From Prorocentrum cordatum (taxonomy: Eukaryota > Sar > Dinophyceae > Prorocentrales > Prorocentraceae), in contig CAUYUJ010019281.1 in the NCBI GenBank assembly GCA_963575745.1, positions 313,774-377,773 on the forward strand: a DNA stretch of 64,000 nt, given 5' to 3'. Position numbers and translations under genes: made by a program. The notes beneath the pieces were generated by a model. It did not search any database. It was not told the DNA's origin and saw nothing but the letters and a program-made list of their open reading frames with translations. Every line of letters starts with the position of its first letter. Position 1 is the stretch's first letter. Below are positions 32,530-44,100 of the stretch, one piece after another.

Positions 32530-33430
32530 GTCGTCCTCACGCGGAGGAGTGAGGAGGATAACCAGGATGATGCTTCCAAACGTTCGGGGGGCGCGTGTCC
32601 ATACGTATCCTTTGTGAGCGTTCGGAGAGCTCGCCTATATTACTGTTGATCACGATGATGCTGCAAGTTCTTGCGCAACTCTTCCCTTTCACGCGCTTCC
32701 CGTTCATGTCAGGAAAGGTTGGGCCAGGACCGGAGGACACGCCCACTCCGTGCCCAGCGGCACGGTGGCGGATTTCCGATTATGTGGTCGCCCTTTATGC
32801 TATTCATGGCCCCTGGAGTGCGATTATACGCCTTGCTGGTCCCATTCCGCTTGGACGGTCCTGTGATGGTGTTGAGCTTCATGCAAGCTCGTATAGCACT
32901 CTCCCCTCTTTCACCCGTCTTTCTCCACATTCCGCTCGCTTCCTTTCTTGCCCCCTCAGCCTTAGCGCGCCCACGTCTAAGCCCGTGGCTTGGTTTTCAA
33001 GAACGCTAGCTATTCGTTGCGCCTCGACGGAAGCAAGTTCAGTCGAGGTCTGCTACACAATAGTGTACAACAGACACGGTTCTCGCCGTTCGTTTGGGCA
33101 GCAATTCGCCCCCCGGGTCACGTTTATCGGCCCCATTGTCGTCACACAGAGGTTGCGCGGAGCGTTCTGCCGTCGGAAAAGATGTGCGTTGCGTCTGGCG
33201 TGCCGTGAATTCAGCTCGGTTTGTGTGGCCGGGTACAGTCATGTGTTCTTCAATATCACCATCCAGCGCCCAGTGCATGCTCACAGTTTGCGGAGTCTCA
33301 CGCGCAATCACATTGGCTTGTCTGTTATGGCTGTCTGGGCACGTGCAGTCAAATCCGATATAGTAGGACGGTGCGCCATGTAATTCCCAAGTCTTTCCCA
33401 CCCGACAGGCTGGGATTGCGAGATTTTGCA
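32530..33430. other. No gene recognised
   Basis: A less GC-rich region. The 262-codon frame 32595-33383 has no recognisable domain, no GC3 bias and no splice context, so it is not called a gene. Confidence 0.5.
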
Positions 33431-33435
33431 CCCGC

Positions 33436-33642
33436 CAGCCTTGCAGACCGAGGCCGCCAGGCCCAAGTAGTCCCAACGGCCCCTGAGTCTCCCGCATCAC
33501 CCGCCAGCCCTGCATACCGCGACCGCCAGGTTTTCGTAGTACCGATGGACCCTGAGTCTTGCCCCTCGTCCGTCAGCCCTGCATGCCGCGGCCGCCAGTT
33601 TCAAGTAGTTCCGATGGTATCCGAGTCTCGCGCCTCACCCGA
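33436..33642 (+). repeat. 69-bp tandem repeat, three copies
   Basis: CAGCCYTGCA...CCGCCAG units start at 33436, 33505 and 33574, exactly 69 bp apart. As 69 is divisible by three, one frame shows a 23-residue repeat (for example SPACRGRQFQVVPM). The frame has no other supporting feature. Confidence 0.85.
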
Positions 33643-34726
33643 CCCCGAACATCAGACATGACAGGCGTCACGACGTCACGTCGTCCACAGACATTAAAGA
33701 CATCCATCTGCAACAGCCAGCTATCAGATACATCACACCAGACATCCGGAGCATACACCATCACAATACATCCAGGAGTGCAACCAGCGTTATACGATTA
33801 TCGCATATACCAGGATCACACTTCAATGGCATGACTGAAGAGCATGCCTTAATAGCAAGCACCACAAACATATATGAACCACATGCGTTAGGGAGACGGA
33901 TCGCAGCCATCGAGCATACCATTATCATCTGCCCCAATATTGGCCAGCACGAACGTATACAAAGAACATGTACCATCAGCAGAAGCCCATGACATACACC
34001 AGTGATGGACATAACATGCCCTACATCAACAAGCGGAATCAGGGGCACACATTATGGGAGATCAGATAACGCGAATACGCACCACTCACACACATCAATA
34101 ACGTCCACCACCACCATGATCTCAAGACCAAACGAAAGAACGGACAGCGGGATCGTACACCAATACCCTGCACCCCCACCCGAAATCCATCACATCTTTC
34201 AGGGACGTGACGGGCTCAGGCAACATATATCACGAAGTGGCATCGATGACATACACCTGCGTCGAGCTGGGCGTGCAAACATGTTTTTGTCATGTGGCAC
34301 ACGAGCATGCATGAACAACGCATGTGAACTAATGTGCGCGAGTAGCACGCACACGGAACACTACGCGCACGCACAAAGAATAGAGGATTTTCGCAAGGGC
34401 CATACAGAAACAGTATAGGGGCATAGCGTACGGTAGAGCCACGCGACACGTTTCGAAGCCATTGGCAGCGGCTCCTTGGTGGGATCGCCCGGAGCAACGT
34501 ACTCGGTATTGTTTGACATGCGATTTGGAGATGCCGAGGCCTGCGTGCCATCTCCTCATTCCGCGGTCCGCTGTGGTGCCGGTCTCGCCTCCCCTGCCAT
34601 CGAGGGCTCCATCTTCCTCGCACCGGGGACAGGGACACGACCACGACCACGACGTTCGCCACCAGCATCGTACGCTTTCTTCTGGGCAGGTTCGCGAGCG
34701 TGAGACGTCCAGCAAACACGGGTACA
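33643..34726. other. No gene recognised; AC-rich sequence
   Basis: Rich in ACATCA, CACCACC and CATACA words with lower GC than the surroundings. No reading frame with family motifs was found on either strand. Confidence 0.55.
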
Positions 34727-34908
34727 CTACAGTCGGGTCGCTGAAGAAGGAACCCTTTTCGTTGGGGAGGGGCTCCGTGTTCCTTGATTGTTTCGCAGCT
34801 TGCCTTAGGTTTTCCTTATGTTTTCGACGGGAAATCGAAGTTTAACCCATGGAAAAAAGGGGCCTCGTTCCTCATTTAGGGTTCCTTAGGTCAACGCCCC
34901 GACTGTAG
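34727..34908 (+). mobile_element. MITE family A copy 1 (182 bp)
   Basis: Perfect 11-bp terminal inverted repeats, CTACAGTCGGG and CCCGACTGTAG. The interior (CTGAAGAAGGAACCCTTTTC, GGGGAGGGGCTCCG, TTATGTTTTCGACGGGAAATC) is shared with copies at 35011 and 39921. No ORF. Confidence 0.9.
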
Positions 34909-35010
34909 GTTTCCAGCGACGGCCCGCGCACCGTGGTGTGCATCTGGGCGGCTCCCGGTGTAAAGCAGGCGCGTCACATGAGAAACCCGCTTGCCAGCAG
35001 GTGCCCCACG
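34909..35010. other. 102-bp unique spacer between two MITEs
   Basis: An isolated GC-rich stretch between two same-orientation family A copies. One + frame is fully open (it contains TVVCIWAAPGVKQARH). Since this family also sits in an intron at 39921, the spacer could be a small exon, but no neighbouring exon supports that. Confidence 0.2.
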
Positions 35011-35194
35011 CTACAGTCGGGACCCTGAAGAAGGAACCCTTTTCGTTGGGAAGGGGCTCCGCGTTCCTTAAGTGTTTCACAGCTTGCCTCAGGCTTCCCT
35101 TATGTTTTCGACAGGAAATCGAAGGTTCACTTATGGGAAAAAAAGGGGCATCGTTCCTTATTTCGGGTTCCTTAGGTCAACGCCCCGACTGTAG
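35011..35194 (+). mobile_element. MITE family A copy 2 (184 bp)
   Basis: CTACAGTCGGG at the left and CCCGACTGTAG at the right, same orientation as copy 1 and about 100 bp from it. Interior differs by a few substitutions and small indels. Confidence 0.9.
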
Positions 35195-35651
35195 TCTCTT
35201 ATCCTCCTGGGTGGCCCTGGACGCCAGCAGACGCTCTGGGGCATCGCAGGAAGGCAACGATCGACGAAGGACGTGCCCCCGTAGGTGTCTTACAGCAAGG
35301 TGTCTTACAGTCAAAGCGGCGTATAGTACGGACTAGCGGCTTCCAAGGCTACCCTTGCATCCTCCCCCTCCGGGCCATCCTTGGCCACTTTCGCTGGCCT
35401 CGCCCCGCTCGAACAATGGCGACACGGCCTTCACGGCCCTTTCAGTCTCACCATGCGTCCCTGCTGTACGCGGTCAGTAGATCGTGTGTGCCTGCCGGAC
35501 CTCTGCCTTCCTCGCTCTCTACTTCTCTCCCTGCCCCGATGCTCTTCTCCTCAGGCAGTGGGCTCCCCCGCGCCGCCGATGTGTCCTCGGGTATGCCGGG
35601 AGGGGGGAGGGGGCAGCCCCGCGGGCACCCCCGGGTGAAGCCTTCATCTCT
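35195..35651. other. No gene recognised
   Basis: Mixed sequence without recognised motifs. Confidence 0.5.
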
Positions 35652-35819
35652 GATGGGCCTGTGTTCCACCACCACCACCATAAGTTGGAGGGGGGAAGGG
35701 GAAGGAGGTGGAGGACGAGGGGGGGGAGGACGAAGAGGAGGACCGAGGGCGAGGAGGAGGAGGAGGAGGACCCCCTCCCCCTCCAACTTATGGTGGTTGT
35801 GGTGGAAAACAGGCCGATC
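35652..35819. mobile_element. MITE-like element with GGA-repeat loop
   Basis: Arms of about 43 bp (GATGGGCCTGTGTTCCACC...CCATAAGTTGGAGGGGG) are repeated in inverse at the right end with about four mismatches. The loop is a (GGA)n purine repeat of about 80 bp. Family L; only one copy is visible. Confidence 0.75.
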
Positions 35820-36589
35820 AAACTCTCCTCTGGCCTGCTCTGTTCTCTGGGGCTCTATTTCATTCGATTCGTGTCCAAGTCTCGGGACTGCTGGAGGTGC
35901 CCCTGATTCAAGGTGCCCTCAGCTTTTCGCTTCAGCTTGGGGCCCCTGGGGCCCTCTGGGCCTTGTGAAGGGGGCTGCGGCAGCCGTGGGGGGGCTTCCT
36001 TGGCCAGGGGCACTTCTAGCAACATTCGGCCACGTGCACCCCACGTCTGCCTTGAGAGCGCGGCCAGGATCTTTGCCGCTGCGCCCAAAGAGCTCTGGGC
36101 CGCTTGCCCCGTCTGGCCTGGGTCTGCTCGTGGGGTGGCCTCGTCCGCCCTCGGCGGGAAGGGGGTGGCGGGAAGGTTGGTGGCAGTAAGGGGGCGGCCC
36201 TCCTGAGGAGAAGGGGGGGCTTCTCTGAAGGACAGGACCCTCACAGAGGGGCCCAGATGCTTTTAAGAAGGCTCCGTCCAAGCCGAGAGGGCTTCCAGGA
36301 AGCCCCTTTTCTTCTTGGAAGGCCCCCCCGCCGCTGTCACCGCTTTCAGAATGCCGCCCCCCTCTTGCCACCTCCTCGCTCGCGCCGCCACTGTCTGGTC
36401 GGTCCCGTGGTCACGGCTGGTGGCAGGACATGGTGTGGTTATGTGTGATTTTGTTTGTTGCCCGACGCGCCCGAGTATTGATTAGAAGCGCGAGGGACGG
36501 AGGAGCAGGCGGACGGACGAGTCACGCTGGAACGAGAGCAGTGTGGCACCACTATTGAGGGACTCTCTCGCCAGCTTCTTGGGCTCCTC
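35820..36589. other. No gene recognised
   Basis: GC-rich; frames on both strands but none with motifs or splice consistency. Confidence 0.5.
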
Positions 36590-37170
36590 CTCGTTCGTCT
36601 GTTTGGAGACATCCTTGAAAGTCTTTGGGGCCTCTCGGGGATATGCGCTCCTCTTGGTGGCTTCTGGGGGGCGTCGCAGTCGTGTGGTGGCGTCCCGAAT
36701 ACCTCCTGACATCTCAGAGGCCTCTTAGGCCGTCTTGGCAGTCACATGGGGCCCTTCAGACAGCCTGGAGGGTCTCTCGGTGTCTCATTTAGCCGTATTA
36801 GACTTTCAATCATCATTGCCCAGGGTTTGTCGTTGATTTGCCCGTTAAGGTGTTCTCGTGCGTTGAGGTCTGTTGCGGCCTTTTGGAGGCTTCTCGGAAC
36901 CTCTGCGGAGCTTCTAGGGTCGTCTTGGGAGCTTCTTGGAGCTTCTCGGCTGCACTTCGCTCTGTCTTGGGGTGATTCTCGAGGGGTTCCTGGGCTGTCT
37001 AAGGGGCCTCTTGGACCCTCTTGGCATCTCCTGGGGGCATATTGGGATCTACCAGTCGTCTCTTGGGAACCCTCGCCTTTGCAGCCGTCTTGGGGGCCTC
37101 CTGGGGTCATTCTTGGGGTCTGCTGGGCCGTCTTGGGATGCCGAGAGTCCTTGTTGGGCACCAAAAGGGG
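36590..37170. repeat. Degenerate GGCCTCTTGGG-type array
   Basis: Diverged copies of CTTGGGGCCTC words (for example GGCCTCTTGGACCCTCTTGG near 37005) in the same orientation as the 20-23.6 kb array. Confidence 0.65.
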
Positions 37171-37990
37171 CAACGTAGACCAGTGGTTGAATCATATGTG
37201 TTGTACATCAGCGCTTTCGTCTTTGGGGACGAGGAAGAAAGCCTTGACCCTTACCGATCTGCCGAAGGCATTCGCAGATTGCAGAGAGGAGCGTGTGACA
37301 CAACTCAAACTGTCGCAAGGATTCTGGGACGAGATCGAGCATCTAGATCAACGGAAATATTACGATACCCTATCACACTTCGAGATTAGACTCGAAGTCT
37401 AAGGAGCTCCAGGATTGGATCAGTCTTACGATCAGCAACAGTGGTGCTTAGCTTGTCGCGCTGACGATTCTGACCAAGCACGCTTCGCCGCGACACGCAA
37501 ACCATGTCCCCGTCCCCGAGCGTCAACGTCCCGAGCTCTTTCTAGCCTCCCGCCCCGCGGAGCGGAGCGACACACTAAGCAAACGTTCCTGACCATTTCC
37601 GGCGATTTCTTCAAAATTGCAATGGGGGCCCACATCAGTTTCAGGAGATGTCGGGCCTCGGGCCTCTCTATCCGGCTTCTTGGTGACGCTCCCAGTGATA
37701 CCACGGCCAGAGGGCACCACATGTTCAAAGGGTGCTGTGGTCATATCCGAGTGGGCAGGCTGAGGTGCGCGGACATTTCACTGCGGACTGCACAGTGCAC
37801 TCTGCTTCGAGCAGTGCCTCAGACAGGCACGCGCGCCCCTCAGCACCCGCAGCCCCGGCTCAAAAAAGCGGGGGCCCGCCGCCGCCGCAGCTCCGCGCGA
37901 CCGCGCCGTGCCCGGGCCCGCCCCGTCGCGCCGCTGCAGTGCCGGCCGCGCGCGCGGGCCGTGCACCTCCGCGGTGGCCCCGCGGGCGCC
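37171..37990. other. Upstream of the LRR gene; no gene recognised
   Basis: An open-frame tail ends at 37402 (QGFWDEIEHLDQRKYYDTL) without a known family. The last 200 bp before the LRR start are very GC-rich and may be 5' untranslated or promoter sequence; dinoflagellates lack a canonical TATA box and none is seen. Confidence 0.4.
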
Positions 37991-38179
37991 ATGGAGCCTC
38001 TGCCCGGGCTCCCCGCGCCGCGGGGCGGGCACGGGGGCGGCGGCGGCGGCGCGGGGCGGCGCAGGCGCCCGAGGGCGGCTCCCTGGGCGCCCGCGCCGCT
38101 GGCAGAGGCGGCCGACCCGTCGTGGGGCGGCCTCGCCGGGGCGGAGCCGCCGAGCGCGCCGGCGCTGAGGTCGGCCTGC
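37991..38179 (+). CDS. LRR gene exon 1 (start)
   Basis: ATG in GCGCCATGG context, then 63 codons rich in Gly, Ala, Pro and Arg. It ends TGC|GCGTGAGA (GC donor, phase 0), the same border as intron 5. An alternative GT donor at 38182 with acceptor AG|GGCC at 38883 is also in frame. The start is plausible but not proved. Confidence 0.5.
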
Positions 38180-41100
38180 GCGTGAGATGTGGCCCTGCGG
38201 CGGAGCGACCTGCCCAGACCCCCTCGCGGTGTGAAGAGAGCACGACGGGAGGTTTTTCAGCATGTTCGGCCTCCAGGGGGGGCCTCACCGGGCCTCGGGA
38301 CCGTCAGAAAAAACGACTCACGATGGAAAGCCGGGATCCCGGGGAGTGGGTCGAGACCTTTTGGGGGTCGAAGTAAGGAAGAAGTCATGACGTCGGGGGT
38401 CTGGGTTTGGTGCGGGCTCACAGCGTTTCCTCCGTCTGGGCCTCCCGGATGGGGTCCGAGTAGATGGGGTCGGAGAATCGCGCCGCATCGCCGATGCATC
38501 GCTGACACATCGCCGATGCATCGGCGACGTTTGCGGTGCATCGGCGACGTCGGCGTGGCGAAAGTCGGGCTGCACACCGAGCCGACCCCGCCTGCCCCGA
38601 CCCTATCTGGGAGGCCTCTACTCTTAAGTCGGGCCTGCCCCTCTAGAACATTCAAATATAGTACAACATATACGGGGATGTTTTTTTTTTTTTGCAATCT
38701 GTTTGACAGTTGGGGAGCATGTTTGACTATTTGGGATTTTTCGCCACATGTAGGGGGGCATGCCCGACCTAACTCTATCCCAGCACTGGCCTGTTCGCTT
38801 CAGTTTGCCCTTCCCGCGGCCCCCTGAAGCCGCGCACCAGCGGCCATTCTTGCCTGGGGCCACTGCCGCGCGCAGCCGATGAGGGCCGAGCGTGCGGAGC
38901 GCCAGCGCAGGGCCGCGGAGGGGCAGTTCAACCAGTGCTGGCGCCAGCGGCACCATCGGTTGGACGACGTGCAGGAGGACCAGACCCAGACCCCCTCGAG
39001 CAATGACAAAGTCACGACGGGAGGTGTCTCGCCATTGTCGGCCCCTGGGGGGCCCCTGCCGGGCCTCGGGACCGTCCAAAAACGACTCAGGATGAAACGC
39101 CGGTCCTGGGGAATAGGTTCAGACCTCGAGGGGTCGACGCAATATAAAAAAGCACGACGTCGGAGGTCTGTGGAGGGCGCCAGCCATGAACGACACACGC
39201 CGATCCTGGCGAGGCCGATCCCGGGCCCGGGACCTGTACCTCTGCCCCCCTTCGGGGGCGGAAAAGGGGGGGGTGATGACTAGGGGGGGGTGGACATCAT
39301 GGAGGGGCCCATGATATTTCCCCAGATTTCATGGCGCCTCTTCTTGTTTCATTACGTCGCGCACATGCCGCCGGTCATGATTTGCACCCCGCCCTCTTGG
39401 ACACCCCCCTCTTGGCCGCTCCCGACTCCTGGCCGAGCCGGGAGAGCGCACGCACCGATCCTGGGCCCAGGATGCAGGCCTGGCCTGGATTGGTGCAGGT
39501 GTAGGGGCGGCGCCCCTCCCAGAGGAGTCGCTGCCGCCGCCGCAGCTGTTCGACGAGGCGGAGCACCGCTTCGGCATGCTCGAGGAGCCGCCCTCGGCGC
39601 GAGCGCGCTCGGCGGCGGGCGCCGCCGAGGCGACGAGGCCCGCGGCCCTCGTCTCCGCCGTGGAGGGGCTGCCGCTGGCGCGCCTCTGGGCCGCGGGCGG
39701 GCTGCCCCTCGACGAGATGCAGGCGTGCGCCAGAGAGGAGCAGGCCCCCGCGGGCGGCCGACGTGCTCGTGTCTGCACCCTCGCGGTCTGGCGTCACGGG
39801 GCGCGAGCCCGTGGATGCGCGGTCGCCCGCGCACGGACCCTGGTCCGCGCGGGGCCTCCGCGAAGGGCCACGCCAGGTATCCACGGGCTCGCGGCCAGGG
39901 GTCTCCCGGCCCGCGAGGCCGTACAGTCGGGGCCCTGAAGAAGGAGCCCTTTCGGTTGGGGAGGGGCTCCGCGTTCCTTGAGTGTTTCACAGCTTGCCTC
40001 AGGTTCTCCTTATGTTTTCGATAGGAAATCGAAGCTTAACTTGTGGAGAGAAGGGGCCTCGTTCCTTCTTTAGGGTTCTTTAGGTCAGCGCCCCGACTGT
40101 AGCCATAAATGGGGAGCTGCTTCCCTGCCCGCCAGGTCCAGGACTACGGCCTCCGCAAGGCCCGCTTCTTCGACCGCTGCCTGCGCGCGGGGCGCGACCT
40201 CTCCGCGCGCCAGCCGCCGCGCAGGGGCGGCGCCCCGCTGCCGGGCGGCGAGCCGCCGCAGCCGCCGCACACGGCCCGCGCGTCGCAGGGCAGGGCGTCG
40301 CCCTGCGAGGATCACCACCCACCAAACCACCCCAACCCAACCCGAAGGCTCAAACTTACCCTCGATTTCCAGTGGGAGGGGGGCGGGAGACATCGAAACA
40401 CGCACGTGGAACCCTTACCTCCCCCCCAACCCGAAATTCGGGTCTTCGGGTTGGGTCGGGGTGGTCTGGTAGGTCGTCAGAGGACAGCCTGCCGCTGCTG
40501 GAGCAGGCGGTGGGCGGGAGCCGCAGCTCCTCGGAGCGGCAGGCGGCCGGCCGGGGCTCGCCGCCGGCGGCGCCGAGGGAGGCGGCGCCCGCGGCGGGCC
40601 TCGGGGAGACGATGGCCGGCCTGGTGCGCTCGTGCTCCCGGGCGAAGATCTTGCCCGTCACCACGGGGATCATCCGCAACGCGGGCACCTGCCTCGCGCT
40701 CGAGCACGGCTGCATGACGGACGCGCGCGCCGAGGCCATGTCCAGCACCATCCGCGCCTCGTCCGCGGGCGTGCGGGAGGCGCGCCTGCGTTCGAACGGC
40801 CTGTCGCAGCAGGGGGCGGCCTACCTCCTGGAGGCGCTGCCCGAGGACGTCGTGTCCGTGGACATCTCGCAGAACAGCCTCGGGCACGACGCCAGCGCGC
40901 TCTGCAGAGCGCTCAGCAGGCTGACCAACCTGCGTAGCCTCAGTATGTCGGACAGCCAGATTCACGACTCGGGCTGCAAGGCTCTCATGGGCTGCCTGGC
41001 GGCGTGCAAGCAGCTCGTCTCCCTCGACCTGAGCGGGAACTCCATCTACCACGGCGGTGCACAAATCGGGTCCTTCGTGGAGAGGCACAGGACGCTGGAG

Positions 41101-44100
41101 AGCCTGGACGTCCACTGGAACCACATCTCCGGCGACAGCGGCCGCGACCTCGCCCGGGGCATCCGGGAGAACGGGTCCGCCGCGGGCGCGTTGAGGAACG
41201 TGAACTTGTCCTGGAATCCTCTCGGCAAGGCTGGAGGCGAAGACACCTGCCGACAGCTGGCGCAAGCCTTCTCGCTGGGAAAGCTGGAGCACGTAGACCT
41301 GAAGAATTGCGACCTGTCGGCTGCCCTCTGCCGGATCCTCGCCGACGGAATGAGGGAGAACACCTCAGTCCTCGGCATCCACATCGAGGGCAACGGCCTC
41401 CTGGAGATGCCAGGGGACGGCTGGGTGGGTGCGCGCGTGGACCCGTGGGGCTTCCTGCTCGTGCCCGAGCCGCAGGCCGAGGCGGCGGGGGGCCCCGGCG
41501 AGCCTCCGCCAGCGGGCCGAGGCGCCAGCCCCGCGCCCCCCGGCGCCAGCGCTGCACCCGAGCCTCCGGGCGCAGCTGGGCCGCCGGAGCCGCAGGGCGC
41601 CCTGCCGCTCGGCCTCGGCGGCTCCGCGGCGGGGCCGGGCTCCGACGCCGCGGGGGCGGCGCCGCCCGCGGAGCCGTGGGCGGCGGCGGCGCGGAAGAGC
41701 TGCTGCTGGGTCTGCGACGGGTGGCGGGAGGTGCGGCTGAGCTACGTGCCGGGCATCTCCGGGCCCGAGCTGCCGCCGGGCGCGCCCACCGCGTGGGTGT
41801 TCACCTCCGCCGACTCCTTCGCGAGGGGCGTGAGGATGACGAGGTTCGGGGAGGAGCTCGTGGCCTACCTCATGGCCCCGCGGGGCCAGCTGCTCTACTG
41901 CTTCCAGGTGGGCGGCCGGCTGCTGACGTCCGCCACGTCGCGGCTCGCGCCGGAGCTGGCCGTCGGGATGAGGCCGCGCCGCGTGCGGCGGGAGCCCGTG
42001 GGCGGCGAGGGCGCGGCGGGCCCGCTGGAAGCGGACGTCGTGCGCTTCAACGCCCTCCAGGTGTCCCAGCGCCCGGCGGGCGAGCGGGCGTGCCGGTGGC
42101 TCGTGCCCCGCCGGCCGGGCGAGCTGCGCGCGGGGGACGGCGGCCGGCCCGCGGAGTGGCACGTCGAGCGCTCCCTCTTCGCGCACCACGAGGACCCGCT
42201 GCGGCACCAGGGCTTCTGCGAGCGGCGCTTCGAGGTGGACTGGGGCCTGGCGTCCTGTGCGGAGCTCGTGGGCGAGGACGAGGACGCGGTCCGGGACTTC
42301 CTGGGGCGGGCCTACGGCGAGGTGCAGATGCTCTACTCCTCGTTCTGCTCCGTCGACTGGGAGAACGCACAGCGCCGCCCCTCGGACCGGCAGTGGCCGC
42401 TGAGCTTCGGGGTGACGCTCCACGAGTACGCCCACCTCCTCGTGCAGGGCGCGCTGCTGACCGGCGAGTTCGGCCTCGGGGAGGCCGACGCGCACTTCGT
42501 CATCGCGGCCGCGGCGCCCGTCGCAGCAAGCCGGCGCGCGCCTGGCGCGGCCGGGGCGCCCGGCGGCGGCCGGGTGGTGATCGACTGCGCGTAAGAGTGA
42601 CCTTTTGCCGCAGTGACCTTTGGTGCGGGCTCATCGGGGTGCCCCCGATCTCCGAGCGCGGTGCGATACGATAGTAGCTGATTGCGCGCTCGGATTTGGC
42701 CACCTTGCGCCCCCTCTGGGCCGCGCACCAAAGGTCGCTCTCACCCAGGGCCACTCTTGCGTGTAGCCGAGGTGACCCGTGCGGGTTTCCTGGACCTGCT
42801 TGTGCGGCTGGCGCTGCTGTCCGCCGGCAGGGCCTCCGGGCTCTCGCCGCTGAGGGCGCTGCACAACACCTTCGGCAAGAGCCTGCTGGCCGCCCGCAAA
42901 GCCGCCGCGCGCGCGGCGCAGTGGCGCCACGACGTCCTCCACAGCGAGGTCGTCGAGGCGGTCTGCCGCAGGAGACTGTTTTTCTCTAGGTCAGAGCGTG
43001 AATTACCTACCCCGCTTTCGCTTCCAGGCAAAACCAAGTCATACCACGCGCTTCCTCGTCAAGCGGCCTGACCAGTACAGGCCGTAGTTTGGCATCGCTT
43101 GGTATCTCTTGGAAGCGAGGGTGGTCAAAAGCGAGGTAGGTTTGTTTGCCCCCTATTAGGGTCTGGCGATACAGTGGGGGCCCATGCCAAGAGACACCCT
43201 GCTTGCCTTCAGGGTGCCCTGGGTTTCTTGGTGTTCGATGGCTTTGCTGTGGAAGCCGTGGCGCCCCCGCACCACAAATCGGTGGACGCCCTGGGGTCTC
43301 AGGGTTGGGTTTCTTGTGGAAGGGTTCTCGTGGACTGGCCTCCACTGTAAGCCGGGTTATCGGGCCCGACTGCCCCCCTTCCTCCTCCCGGAGAGTGAGC
43401 CTGACCTCGTCGGTGGCGCATGTCCGAAGGGGGTGCGCAGTTCTGGTGCGCGCGCGGCCACGCGCGGGGCTGCCCAAAGCGACAAGAGCAGGTCCCAGAC
43501 ACGTGACGTCCTGATTTGTTCAGGACGGCGTCCCCGGAAGTCCCGACCCTGTCCCCGGGACCGGCTTTTCGTCCCAAGGTCGCTCTTTTGACGGCCTCGC
43601 GAGGCCAGGCGAGGGCCGCCCAGGGCCGAAAAAATAGCAAGCACCTCCCGCCCCGATTTCTTTTTTACGACGCGGTCACGTCTGGGGTTGTTGTAAAACA
43701 GGCTTATAGGATCGGGATAAATCGCTCCAGAGCGTTCCGGAGCGCTCTCAGAGCGTGCCGGAACGCTCTGGAGCGGCCGCGGCGCCCAATACATCCTCCA
43801 AACCCGACGATTCTCAGAGATTTCGAGTTATCCCGATCCGATTTTGTCCCGATCTTCGCGTCGTTTTATGTTGGCCGACACAGAAAGCATCCCCAGGCAC
43901 TTGTCCTCCGTGCTCCGCCCCCTGTTCCTCGCCTTCGCCCGCGCGGGCGCCGGGGCGCCCCCGCCCGAGGCGCCCGCCGCCGCGGCAGGTGTCGGGGCGG
44001 GCGCCCCGCGGCAGCCCAGGCTCAGGAGCGACAGAAGGACGTACACGTACATGAATCCACGCTGGTTTCGAGAGCACGCATTGCGCAAATGTTCGTATAA

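Noticed and set aside
32595-33383. 262-codon frame as a gene
   Set aside because: No recognisable domain, composition unlike the confirmed exons, no supporting splice sites.
41004-42674. 556-codon frame overlapping LRR exon 5
   Set aside because: An Arg/Ala/Gly-rich shadow frame caused by the extreme GC3 of the real exon; it has no LRR or other motif. The minus-strand frame 41365-42495 is a shadow too.
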